Positions 56,658 through 64,000 of a DNA stretch of 64,000 nucleotides are shown piece by piece. Source of the DNA: Bacillus sp. N13C7 (GTDB taxonomy: Bacteria; Bacillota; Bacilli; Bacillales; Bacillaceae). The first letter of the stretch is position 1. Each line of letters opens with the position of its first letter. Both the position numbers and the translations under genes were made by a program. The notes beneath the pieces were generated by a model, which worked only from the letters and a program-made list of their open reading frames with translations, did no database searches and was not told the origin of the DNA. The stretch is from contig NZ_JALAMO010000010.1 of the NCBI RefSeq assembly GCF_026790065.1, positions 30,742 through 94,741 of the forward strand, in the 5' to 3' direction.

Positions 56658-58043
56658 ATGGACGATATTGACAGTCTGATTTTAATTGGTGTGCTCATTG
56701 CTTTAACTGCGTTTTTCGTTGCAAGCGAGTTTGCGATTGTTAGAGTAAGGAGATCCAGAATTGATCAGCTTATAACAGAAGGAAACAAACGGGCGATACT
56801 CGCAAAGCGTGTCATTACAGATTTGGATGAATATTTATCTGCATCCCAGCTGGGCATTACATTGACATCAATCGGACTCGGGGTGCTGGGGGAGCCGGCA
56901 TTTGAACGGCTGCTGCATCCATTGTTTGTGCCGCTGGACCTGCCGGAATCGGTTTCACATGCGGTCTCTTTTGCGGTTGCGTACGGCTTGATTACATTCC
57001 TGCACGTTGTTGTAGGTGAGCTGGCCCCGAAAACGGTCGCGATTCAAAAGGCAGAGCAGCTGACCTTGCTGATTGCGGGTCCATTGCGTTTATTCTATCT
57101 GCTCCTGTTTCCGTTTATTTGGATCCTCAATGGATCGGCGCGGCTTTTATGCGGCATGTTCGGTTTGAAGCCTGCGTCAGAACATGACGGGTCCCATTCT
57201 GAGGAAGAACTGAGAATGCTGTTGTCTGAGAGTTTAAAAAACGGAGAGATTAATCCGTCTGAATATAAATATGTGAATAAGATTTTTGAATTTGATAACC
57301 GGATCGCTAAAGAAATTATGATACCGCGGAAGGAAATGGCCACTGTGTCAACAGAGATGACGATGGCCGAGATGCTTGACGTCATGCTGAAGGAAAAATA
57401 CACGCGCTGGCCTGTCACAGACGGGGACAAAGACAGTGTCATCGGTTTGGTCAATACGAAGCATTTGTTTTCTGATTTGCTGTTTATGACAGAAGAGGAA
57501 CGAATGAAGATGACAATCCATCCGTATATCCGGCCGGTAATTGAAGTGATGGAAACCATCCCGGTTCATGATTTGCTGATTAAAATGCAGCGCGAACGCA
57601 TTCATATGGCCATATTGTCGGATGAATACGGAGGAACCTCGGGACTTGTGACGACAGAGGATATTCTTGAGGAAATTGTCGGCGAGATCAGAGATGAATT
57701 TGATGAAGACGAACAGCCGGTAATCCAACAGCTCGGCGAACGCCATTATGTGATGGATGGAAAGGTTCGGATCGATCAGGTGAACAGCCTTCTTGGCGCA
57801 GCAATTCACGAAGATGTCGATACGATCGGCGGGCTGGTATTGAAAGAAAACATCGATATTGAGGCTGGTGAATCCATCCGCATCGGTTCATATACGATAA
57901 AGGTGCTGAAGATGGACGGCCGATTAATCAAGCAAATCGATATAAAAGAAGAAGCCGGCAGTACAGCCGGGATGACGGCACACCACACGCTGCCGCTGCC
58001 CGAGCCCGTGATGCTGAACAGTGCAACCTTGAGCGAGAAATAA
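56658..58043 (+). CDS. yhdT: CNNM/CorC-family protein YhdT
   Basis: A 461-residue paralog of MpfA with the same order: DUF21 membrane domain (about 1-200), CBS pair (about 215-335) and CorC/HlyC domain (about 350-440). Sequences such as [14 protein letters not shown] and [20 protein letters not shown] are shared with MpfA. Probably a divalent-cation (Mg2+) transporter; redundancy with MpfA is likely. It ends with a C-terminal extension of about 20 residues. Its leader is unusual (see 56521-56657). Start ATG 56658. Confidence 0.92.
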   Translation: MDDIDSLILIGVLIALTAFFVASEFAIVRVRRSRIDQLITEGNKRAILAKRVITDLDEYLSASQLGITLTSIGLGVLGEPAFERLLHPLFVPLDLPESVSHAVSFAVAYGLITFLHVVVGELAPKTVAIQKAEQLTLLIAGPLRLFYLLLFPFIWILNGSARLLCGMFGLKPASEHDGSHSEEELRMLLSESLKNGEINPSEYKYVNKIFEFDNRIAKEIMIPRKEMATVSTEMTMAEMLDVMLKEKYTRWPVTDGDKDSVIGLVNTKHLFSDLLFMTEEERMKMTIHPYIRPVIEVMETIPVHDLLIKMQRERIHMAILSDEYGGTSGLVTTEDILEEIVGEIRDEFDEDEQPVIQQLGERHYVMDGKVRIDQVNSLLGAAIHEDVDTIGGLVLKENIDIEAGESIRIGSYTIKVLKMDGRLIKQIDIKEEAGSTAGMTAHHTLPLPEPVMLNSATLSEK

Positions 58044-58056
58044 GCTCAAGGTTTTT
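58022..58056. terminator. Hairpin at the yhdT/yhdU convergent ends
   Basis: AACCTTGAGC/GCTCAAGGTT followed by TTTTTT at the yhdT stop. It lies between convergent genes and may serve both. Confidence 0.75.
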
Positions 58057-58057
58057 T

Positions 58058-58414
58058 TTACGTTGCGATTGTCCAGCCGCACCAAAATGCCAAAAGCGAC
58101 CCGCAAAGCGTCAGGGCGATATACAGGATGCTTTCCATTATGCGTTTGGCCAGCAAGAGCTGAACACTTTCAACACTGAAAGTGGAAAAGGTCGTAAAGG
58201 CGCCGAAAAATCCCGTGCCGATGATGAGGGAGGCCGAAGCATTTGTAACGTGAAGCCCTGTAAACATTCCGAGCCCGAGAGCTCCGACAATATTCACCGT
58301 TAATATGCCAATGGGCAGGATGAGGCCTTTGGTTTTGGCGGTTATGACATTGCCAAGCCAAAAGCGCAGTATCGCCCCAAGTCCGCCCGCTATGAAAATA
58401 CCCGCTAGTGTCAC
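58058..58414 (-). CDS. yhdU: Fluoride channel subunit CrcB/FluC (YhdU)
   Basis: A 118-residue small membrane protein with four transmembrane segments, part of the dual-topology CrcB/Fluc fluoride exporter family. Signature [12 protein letters not shown] near the N-terminus and [13 protein letters not shown] in the third segment are the conserved pore motifs. Overlaps yhdV by ATGA. In some bacteria such two-gene pairs form heterodimers of opposite topology; this pair is consistent with that. Confidence 0.93.
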   Translation of the reverse strand: MTLAGIFIAGGLGAILRFWLGNVITAKTKGLILPIGILTVNIVGALGLGMFTGLHVTNASASLIIGTGFFGAFTTFSTFSVESVQLLLAKRIMESILYIALTLCGSLLAFWCGWTIAT

Positions 58415-58806
58415 TTTTCCTGCAGCCCCTTTCTTGGCTGGATGCCTGCTATACGCCGTCCCGCCAGAACGCCAATCAGCGCAAGAACGATTCCTGATAT
58501 CAAAGAGGCTGCCATATACAAAACAGCCAGTGTGGATTGTGCCTGCAAAAGCATCACTGTTTCTTTAGAAAACGCAGACATTGTTGTAAAGCCGCCGCAA
58601 AAGCCGGTGCCTAAAAAAGCTGACAGCAGAGACCGTTTTGCCTTGATCATAAAATAGCCGGTCAGAATGCCTAATAGAAGGCTGCCAGCCGCGTTTTCCA
58701 GCCAGGTTGCTGCCGGGAATGGACCGGTGTGTAACCATATGTTTAATCCGTATCGGAGGCAGGCGCCAAGCGCGCCTCCAATAAAAACCGCGCTATATAT
58801 TTTCAT
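58411..58806 (-). CDS. yhdV: Fluoride channel subunit CrcB/FluC (YhdV)
   Basis: A 131-residue four-helix protein, paralog of Yhd[14 protein letters not shown] and [13 protein letters not shown] are the shared pore signatures. Start at ATG 58806 with AAAGGATGG upstream, giving the expected length; the longer frame to 58815 lacks support. It overlaps the end of yhdW by 14 bases, so the order is yhdW-yhdV-yhdU in one operon. No fluoride riboswitch was recognised upstream. Confidence 0.92.
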   Translation of the reverse strand: MKIYSAVFIGGALGACLRYGLNIWLHTGPFPAATWLENAAGSLLLGILTGYFMIKAKRSLLSAFLGTGFCGGFTTMSAFSKETVMLLQAQSTLAVLYMAASLISGIVLALIGVLAGRRIAGIQPRKGLQEK

Positions 58807-59524
58807 GTTTGCCATCCTTTTTGATGAAATCCGGGTAGTCTGTTACGATGCCATCCACACCCATGGCTTGTAATTTTGCTGCTGCCTTTTGATTATTGAC
58901 TGTCCATGCAAATACTTTTAAGCCGCTTTTATGGACGGAAGCAATCATTAGCCGATTGAGGCGTGTGTATTTAATATTGACATAGTTTGCGATAGATTGG
59001 CAGGCCTTCAGCTGATTTCTGGACAGCATGCCAAAATTGGGCCTTGTAATGACCGCTGTCGGAATCGATGGATAAAGCTCATGGAACCTCTGGACGGAGC
59101 GGAACTGAAAGGATTGGACAATATTGTTGGCAGAAAAAGAAAATTGCCCTAACAGCTGTCCTACTTCTTCTTCAATTCCGACTTGAGATGGATGGCCTTT
59201 TAATTCAATTAAAAAGCCGATTTTTTTGTGATAGCGCTTGAGCACCGCTTCCAAGGTTGGAATACGCTCTCCCTGAAAAGCGGGGCCGTACCAGCTTCCG
59301 GCATCGAGTTTCTGCAATTCTTCCAATGTAAAATCTTTAACAAAACCAGATCCGTTTGTTGTGCGGTCAACCCTGTCATCGTGAATCACAACAATCTGCC
59401 TGTCTTTTGTAAGCTGGACGTCCAGTTCAATCATATCTGCATTCATTTTCGCCGCAAGGTCAAACGCGGCCATTGTATTTTCCGGAGCGTAGCCGGATAC
59501 TCCGCGATGGGCAATGGTGTACAA
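58793..59524 (-). CDS. yhdW: Glycerophosphodiester phosphodiesterase YhdW
   Basis: A 243-residue GDPD-family enzyme hydrolysing glycerophosphodiesters to glycerol-3-phosphate and an alcohol. Active-site residues lie in AHRGVSGYAPENTMAAF (about 4-20) and ELDVQLTKDRQIVVIHDDRVDRTTNGSG (metal ligands). No signal peptide is visible, so it is probably cytoplasmic. Start TTG 59524 with AGGAG ten bases upstream. First gene of the operon with yhdV and yhdU. Confidence 0.92.
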   Translation of the reverse strand: MYTIAHRGVSGYAPENTMAAFDLAAKMNADMIELDVQLTKDRQIVVIHDDRVDRTTNGSGFVKDFTLEELQKLDAGSWYGPAFQGERIPTLEAVLKRYHKKIGFLIELKGHPSQVGIEEEVGQLLGQFSFSANNIVQSFQFRSVQRFHELYPSIPTAVITRPNFGMLSRNQLKACQSIANYVNIKYTRLNRLMIASVHKSGLKVFAWTVNNQKAAAKLQAMGVDGIVTDYPDFIKKDGKHENI

Positions 59525-59708
59525 GCTTAGTCAGCTCCTCGTATGGGCATTTCTGTTATTGTATCAAATCCATATATGCGGGGCGATACAAACTGGTGAA
59601 TTTTTTCTGCCAGATCGGAATGGTCCGGGCTGAGAACTGCGTATAACTAAAAAAAGACACCCAGCGTATCAGAGCATATTCCGCCAGAAAATTAGGTCTT
59701 TCGACATG

Positions 59709-59736
59709 TTCACAACAAATTTTGATCCATTATAAT
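59709..59736 (+). promoter_or_regulatory. yhdX promoter
   Basis: TTCACA (59709-59714), 16 bases and TATAAT (59731-59736), 21 bases before the yhdX ATG. Confidence 0.6.
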
Positions 59737-59757
59737 AGCAAAAAAGGAGGCGAGATC

Positions 59758-59865
59758 ATGGGTAAAGGGAGAATTCGAGTGGAGGAAAGAATTAAAGCCG
59801 AAACGGATGCTGAAATGCAAAAAGCAACTCTCCTTGATCAGACACAAACGAAAAAAAGTAAGTGA
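59758..59865 (+). CDS. yhdX: Small protein YhdX
   Basis: A 35-residue charged peptide starting MGKGRIRVEERIKAE, with a strong AAAGGAGG site and its own promoter and terminator. Size and position match YhdX of B. subtilis. It is too short for most gene finders. Function unknown. Confidence 0.8.
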   Translation: MGKGRIRVEERIKAETDAEMQKATLLDQTQTKKSK

Positions 59866-59904
59866 CTGTCCCTATTGAATCTGGCTGATAAATGAATTGA
59901 GAAC

Positions 59905-59933
59905 TGGCCCCGGCGTTCCGCCGGGGTTTTGTG
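59905..59933 (+). terminator. yhdX terminator
   Basis: CCCCGGCG/CGCCGGGG with TTTT following. Confidence 0.85.
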
Positions 59934-60014
59934 CTGCAAAAAGACATTTACATGAGCATCTTTACGAATCTTTTAGTATAATAAACAATCGATTGGGATA
60001 GAGGGGAGACTGTT

Positions 60015-61130
60015 ATGCCAGATTATCTGCAGCAATATATCACGCTTGATAACATCATACAAATCGGCATCAGCTTGGCGATTTTGCTGGTGTTTCTTAT
60101 ACTTAGAAAATTGTTCACAAGATATTTCTTTAACCTCCTGTTTAATTTGACAAACCGCCCGAAAACAGAAATTTTTAAACAGGTGGTTCTGGCGTTTGAC
60201 AAGCCGGCCAGATGGTTTTTTGTTGCCTTGGGGCTGTTTTTAGCGATCCGTTATTCACCGTTTTTTGATGAGCAAATGCCGGTCATCAGTAAAATATACC
60301 GTTCCCTGATTGTGGCGCTATTGTCCTGGGGGCTTTGTAATTTGACCGCCACGTCGTCGTTTATCTTCCATAAGGTGAATCAGCGCTTCGAGCTTGACAT
60401 GGATGACATTCTGGCGCCGTTTTTATCTAAATTGCTACGTTTTGTCATCATTGCGCTCAGTGTCAGTGTGATCGCTCAGGAATTCAATTATGATGTCAAC
60501 GGATTTGTAGCTGGCCTAGGTCTTGGCGGACTTGCCTTTGCGCTTGCCGCGAAGGATACGATCAGCAACTTCTTCGGCGGGATCATTATTATTACTGAGA
60601 AGCCGTTTACGATCGGTGACTGGGTGGAGACGTCAACGGTAACCGGATCAGTGGAGGATATTACCTTCAGGAGCACGAGGTTCAGAACCGCGCAGGGGGC
60701 GCTTGTAACGGTGCCGAACTCTACGCTGTCGATGGAAGCGATCACGAACTGGACAAGAATGACCAAACGCCAGATTACGTTTTCCATCCATGTATCCTAT
60801 GCTACGCCGATTGAGAACCTAGAACGGGCCATTCGTTCTCTCAGGACAATGCTCTTGGAGCATGAAGGTGTTGATAATGAAACGATCATGGTCAACTTTG
60901 ATACGTTTGCTGACAGCTATTACAATTTATTTTTCAACTTCTATACAAAAACAACAGTTTGGGCTGAAAACCTCGATATCAGAGAGGACATCAACTATAA
61001 AATCATTGACATCCTCGGTGCAGAAGGTGTCGAGTTTGCATATCCCGGCCAAATGGTTGTTGTAAAGCAAAAGCACCAAAACGATCCGTTTCAAGTGAAT
61101 CTTAATAAAGAAGAAAAGGAACGGGCTTAA
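60015..61130 (+). CDS. yhdY: Small-conductance mechanosensitive channel YhdY
   Basis: A 371-residue MscS-family channel protecting cells from osmotic downshift. Three to four N-terminal membrane segments, then the pore-lining helix GFVAGLGLGGLAFALAAKDTISNFFGGI (broken here into its motif parts GLGLGG and AKDTISNFFGG), the beta domain and the C-terminal vestibule. SD GAGGGGA. Upstream of srtN, with 72 bases between. Confidence 0.93.
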   Translation: MPDYLQQYITLDNIIQIGISLAILLVFLILRKLFTRYFFNLLFNLTNRPKTEIFKQVVLAFDKPARWFFVALGLFLAIRYSPFFDEQMPVISKIYRSLIVALLSWGLCNLTATSSFIFHKVNQRFELDMDDILAPFLSKLLRFVIIALSVSVIAQEFNYDVNGFVAGLGLGGLAFALAAKDTISNFFGGIIIITEKPFTIGDWVETSTVTGSVEDITFRSTRFRTAQGALVTVPNSTLSMEAITNWTRMTKRQITFSIHVSYATPIENLERAIRSLRTMLLEHEGVDNETIMVNFDTFADSYYNLFFNFYTKTTVWAENLDIREDINYKIIDILGAEGVEFAYPGQMVVVKQKHQNDPFQVNLNKEEKERA

Positions 61131-61172
61131 AAGGGAAAGACTTCGTCTGATAAAGGCGGAGTCTTTTTCGTG
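61131..61172 (+). terminator. yhdY terminator
   Basis: AAAGACTTCGTCTGATAAAG pairs imperfectly with the following CGGAGTCTTTTT. Confidence 0.55.
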
Positions 61173-61202
61173 GTAAAATAAGAGAAAAAAGGCGGTGTTA
61201 AA

Positions 61203-61946
61203 TTGGAAGCATTCAGAAATATTCTACAGGAAGCGCAGCGAATTGTCGTGCTGACCGGAGCGGGAATGAGCACAGAATCAGGAATTCCCGACTTTCGTTC
61301 AGCAGGAGGCATTTGGACGGAGGATGCCTCAAGAATGGAAGCGATGAGCCTTGATTATTTTTTAAGCCATCCGCGTCTGTTTTGGCCTAAATTCAAAGAA
61401 TTGTTCCAGATGAAAATGAGCGGCAGCTTTGAACCGAATGAAGGGCACTTGCTGTTAGCTGAGCTGGAGAAGCAAGGAAAACAGGTCGATCTCTTTACGC
61501 AAAACATTGACGGGCTTCATAAAAAAGCCGGGAGCAGACATGTATACGAACTGCACGGCTCTATCCAAACAGCAGCTTGTCCGGCATGCGGCGCCCGATA
61601 TGAGCTTCCGCATTTACTTGAGCATGAGGTGCCGGAGTGTACGGCGGCCGCCAAAGATGGCGGGATATGCGGAACGGTATTAAAAACCGATGTTGTTCTT
61701 TTTGGCGATGCGGTCCTGCACTTTGACACTCTTTATGAAAAGCTGGATCAAGCTGATCTTTTATTGGTCATTGGCACGTCTCTTGAAGTCGCTCCGGCGA
61801 GATTTGTGCCTGAGGACGCCAGCCGGATTCCCGGCATGAAGAAAGTCATCATTAACCTTGAGCCAACGTATTGCGACAGCTTGTTTGACATGGTCATCCA
61901 CCAAAAAATTGGAGAGTTTGCCCGAAGTTTGGGAATAAAAAAGTGA
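61203..61946 (+). CDS. srtN: NAD-dependent deacylase SrtN (sirtuin, YhdZ)
   Basis: A 247-residue sirtuin removing acetyl or other acyl groups from protein lysines with NAD+, cytoplasmic. Motifs: TGAGMSTESGIPDFRS (NAD binding), FTQNIDGLHKKAG, catalytic HGS, and a four-cysteine zinc knuckle (CPACGAR and later CTAAAKDGGICG). Start TTG 61203. In B. subtilis it deacetylates acetyl-CoA synthetase together with AcuC. Confidence 0.95.
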   Translation: MEAFRNILQEAQRIVVLTGAGMSTESGIPDFRSAGGIWTEDASRMEAMSLDYFLSHPRLFWPKFKELFQMKMSGSFEPNEGHLLLAELEKQGKQVDLFTQNIDGLHKKAGSRHVYELHGSIQTAACPACGARYELPHLLEHEVPECTAAAKDGGICGTVLKTDVVLFGDAVLHFDTLYEKLDQADLLLVIGTSLEVAPARFVPEDASRIPGMKKVIINLEPTYCDSLFDMVIHQKIGEFARSLGIKK

Positions 61947-61975
61947 GGCCGCACTTATGCGCCTCACTTTTTTAT
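61938..61975. terminator. Bidirectional terminator between srtN and yheN
   Basis: AAAAAAGTGAGGC.../GCCTCACTTTTTT across both stop codons, with T-tracts both ways. Confidence 0.9.
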
Positions 61976-62820
61976 TCGTGAACAGGAATCATTGTATCCT
62001 CTAACACACCGAAGGAATAGCCTTTTTCTTTCAGTTTATTGATTAGCACCGGCAGCGCATTTACTGTAGCAGGAAGATCATGCATAAGAATCACATATGG
62101 GCGGCTGGAATGGCTGTGTTCCATATTCTCAAGCTGCTGTAATACGGCCGTCACATATTTTGAATTCCGGTATTTCCAGTCCATGCTGTCAATCGTCCAA
62201 TCCCAGTATACAAAACCGTCTTTTTCTAGATTGCGGATTTGTGAGGCGGTCAGTGACGGCTTGCTCCCGTAGGGTGTTCTGACGAGGTCGGTTTTATATC
62301 CTGTAATGTCCTGCAGCGTGTCACGCGCCTCCTGCATTTCTTTTAACGGAGATGTCGGTGTTTGATAGAACAACTTATTATTATGGGTGACGCCGTGTAA
62401 GCCGAGCGCATGGCCTTCTTTTTCTGACCTTTTCACAGCTTGTTTGAATTCGTTCATCCGCGGTGACAGCATAAAAAATGTCGCTTTAACATCAGCGCTT
62501 TTCAGTACGTCAAGCAAGCGGTTTGTAAAGGCTGACGGGCCATCATCAAAGGTTAAGTAAACCGTCTTATCTCCCATTGTTTGCTTTGTCTGCATATGTT
62601 TGATCAGCAGATCGGGGGAGTCATTTTTGAGTTTCAGGCTTTTCTTCTCATCACGAAGCTGGCCGTTTGTTGTGACAGTGACTTCCTTTGCTTTTGTTGA
62701 ACTATTGGAATAACCCAGTATCACCATAAGCAAAAGCAGCACACATAAAACTGCTAAACTTGCAAATTTAAAAGCAAGCGAAACGGCAGAAGGAGAAGCG
62801 TCTCCTCTCGTTTGTCGCAT
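61972..62820 (-). CDS. yheN: Polysaccharide deacetylase YheN
   Basis: A 282-residue membrane-anchored NodB-type deacetylase, likely acting on a wall polysaccharide outside the cell. Signal anchor about 18-40. NodB motifs: YLTFDDGPSAFT (catalytic Asp pair), GLHGVTHNN (metal His) and RTPYGSKPS with WDWTIDSMDWK. It lies divergently beside dat. Substrate (peptidoglycan or other) unknown. Confidence 0.93.
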   Translation of the reverse strand: MRQTRGDASPSAVSLAFKFASLAVLCVLLLLMVILGYSNSSTKAKEVTVTTNGQLRDEKKSLKLKNDSPDLLIKHMQTKQTMGDKTVYLTFDDGPSAFTNRLLDVLKSADVKATFFMLSPRMNEFKQAVKRSEKEGHALGLHGVTHNNKLFYQTPTSPLKEMQEARDTLQDITGYKTDLVRTPYGSKPSLTASQIRNLEKDGFVYWDWTIDSMDWKYRNSKYVTAVLQQLENMEHSHSSRPYVILMHDLPATVNALPVLINKLKEKGYSFGVLEDTMIPVHE

Positions 62821-63104
62821 AACAATCTCTCCATTGGCATAAAATCTCTACATAACGCTGTACAGCAGGCAGCTTATGAAGATGCCATATGTTAACAACC
62901 TATGTATTACCAGTCAAGTATACAGGAACAAAACTGGAAAGAACATAGAAAATTTGTCGAAATGTCAGATTTTAAGGAAAAAATAAACTCCTTCCCGCTA
63001 TAGATCTCTTGATCTTTCTGTTTTTCAGTTTGTCCAGTATGGTAGAATAAGTGACAATGACAGCTTGAAAGACATCAGGGAAATCTCGAAAAGGGAGGGC
63101 TTTT
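62821..63104. other. yheN-dat intergenic region
   Basis: No gene. Contains divergent promoter regions; a plausible dat promoter is TTGTCC ... TAGAAT (TAGAAT about 63042-63047) and an SD AAGGGAGGG before the ATG. No riboswitch or long repeat was recognised. Confidence 0.35.
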
Positions 63105-63953
63105 ATGAAGGTTCTAGTCAATGGCCAGCTGATCCCGCGCAGCGAAGCATCAATTGATTTGGAGGATCGCGGTTATCAGTTTGGTGACGGTATCTATGAG
63201 GTTATCAGAGTGTACAAAGGCGTATTGTTCGGTTTGCGCGAGCATGTGGAGCGTTTTTTCAGAAGTGCTGCCGAAATCGGAATTTCACTGCCGTTCAGCA
63301 GAGAAGATCTTGAGTGGGACCTGCAAAAGCTTGTACAAGAGAATGCGGTCAGTGAGGGAGCGGTATATATTCAGACAACAAGAGGTGTTGCGCCGCGAAA
63401 ACACCAATATGAAGCAGGCCTTGAGCCGCAGACTACGGCTTACACATTTACTGTGAAAAAACCGGAGCAAGAGCAGGCATACGGAGTGGCAGCCATTACC
63501 GATGAGGACCTTCGCTGGCTGAGATGTGACATTAAGAGTCTGAATTTACTGTATAATGTCATGGCGAAGCAAAAAGCCTATGAAGCGGGGGCATTTGAAT
63601 CCGTTTTATTAAGAGACGGCATTGTTACAGAAGGCACATCCTCTAACGTTTATGCCGTTATCAACGGGACGGTGCGAACACATCCGGCTAACCGGCTCAT
63701 TCTCAATGGAATTACACGGATGAAGATTTTAGAGCTAATTGAAAAGAACGGGATCGAGCTTGATGAGAAGCCTGTCAGTGAGGAAGAGCTGAGACAGGCG
63801 GAAGAGATCTTTATTTCGTCAACGACAGCAGAGATCATTCCGGTCGTGACGCTTGATGGAGAGTCGGTAGGAAGCGGTAAACCCGGACCGGTGACAAAAC
63901 AGCTTCAGGCTGCTTTTCAGGAAAGCATCCAGCAGGCCGCAAGCATTTTATAG
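63105..63953 (+). CDS. dat: D-alanine aminotransferase Dat
   Basis: A 282-residue branched-chain-type (fold IV) PLP aminotransferase exchanging amino groups between D-alanine and 2-oxoglutarate to give D-glutamate and pyruvate; D-glutamate goes to peptidoglycan and poly-gamma-glutamate. PLP lysine K144 in DIKSLNLL, plus [13 protein letters not shown] and [11 protein letters not shown]. Length and sequence match Bacillus Dat (YheM). SD AAGGGAGGG. Confidence 0.96.
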   Translation: MKVLVNGQLIPRSEASIDLEDRGYQFGDGIYEVIRVYKGVLFGLREHVERFFRSAAEIGISLPFSREDLEWDLQKLVQENAVSEGAVYIQTTRGVAPRKHQYEAGLEPQTTAYTFTVKKPEQEQAYGVAAITDEDLRWLRCDIKSLNLLYNVMAKQKAYEAGAFESVLLRDGIVTEGTSSNVYAVINGTVRTHPANRLILNGITRMKILELIEKNGIELDEKPVSEEELRQAEEIFISSTTAEIIPVVTLDGESVGSGKPGPVTKQLQAAFQESIQQAASIL

Positions 63954-64000
63954 TAAGGCATAAAAAAGAGCCCGCTTTGCAGGGACTGACCCCCGTTTTT

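Noticed and set aside
59525..59757. Fluoride riboswitch ahead of the operon containing the CrcB genes.
   Set aside because: No conserved fluoride-riboswitch core is seen upstream of yhdW; the operon starts with a phosphodiesterase gene.

Overview
The window is chromosomal DNA of a Bacillus subtilis-group organism. Its gene order from cspB to dat follows, as I recall it, the cspB-yhcJ-...-glpFKD-...-citA-...-sigM-...-srtN-yheN-dat segment of B. subtilis 168. Most proteins are recognisable at full length, including spore proteins (SpoVR, YhcN, YhcQ). No rRNA, tRNA, CRISPR array or prophage is visible.

Layout. 1-4310: cold-shock gene cspB, a MetQ-like lipoprotein, the diguanylate cyclase DgcK and the cystine symporter TcyP. 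4311-7030: an AT-rich accessory patch, apparently absent from 168, with a streptothricin-acetyltransferase-like gene, a decayed XRE regulator, an IS3-type insertion-sequence end and a PadR/DUF2812 pair. 7300-14470: sporulation and surface genes, ending with the giant wall nuclease/nucleotidase YhcR and its dedicated sortase YhcS. 14490-19130: a pseudouridine synthase, a CBS protein, a HAD hydrolase, a GNAT-nitrilase fusion and a transporter remnant. 19214-27410: an aminotransferase, the glycerol regulon (glpP, glpFK, glpD with two GlpP-type antiterminator leaders) and pgcA. 27513-30640: the yhcYZ two-component system with azr, then yhdB and yhdC. 30644-38950: two LysM/NlpC-P60 autolysins (lytF, lytE) flanking nsrR, ygxB, spoVR and phoA. 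38978-47110: citR/citA, yhdF, the amino-acid transporters bcaP and yhdH, and the MocR regulator yhdI with yhdJ. 47145-50906: the sigM operon with its anti-sigma proteins, yhdN and plsC. 51008-53056: an oxidoreductase and an epimerase that look accessory. 53208-58043: two paralogous CNNM/CorC proteins (MpfA/YhdP and YhdT) around a MerR regulator and an aminotransferase. 58058-63953: fluoride channels, a GDPD phosphodiesterase, yhdX, a mechanosensitive channel, a sirtuin, a polysaccharide deacetylase and D-alanine aminotransferase.

How they work together. Themes are wall remodelling and stress (lytE, lytF, sigM, yheN, dat, yhcR/S, phoA), carbon entry (glp, pgcA, citA) and ion homeostasis (mpfA, yhdT, fluoride channels, ygxB, yhdY). 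Many gene pairs converge on bidirectional terminators that touch or overlap their stop codons.

Most notable observation. Both CNNM/CorC paralogs, mpfA and yhdT, start with a split ribosome-binding region: a strong AGGAGGTG lies about 35-39 bases upstream, and a hairpin of unrelated sequence sits between it and the start codon. Removing the hairpin leaves exactly 9 bases between AGGAGG and the start in both genes. A second conformation can pair the AGGAGG itself. yhdT also has an upstream mini-ORF. This looks like a translational switch for metal export. Other points of interest are a candidate small RNA between phoA and lytE, the degraded XRE/IS patch, operator-like repeats for the PadR and MocR regulators, and a peptidase-like gene whose 3' end runs antisense into yhcQ.
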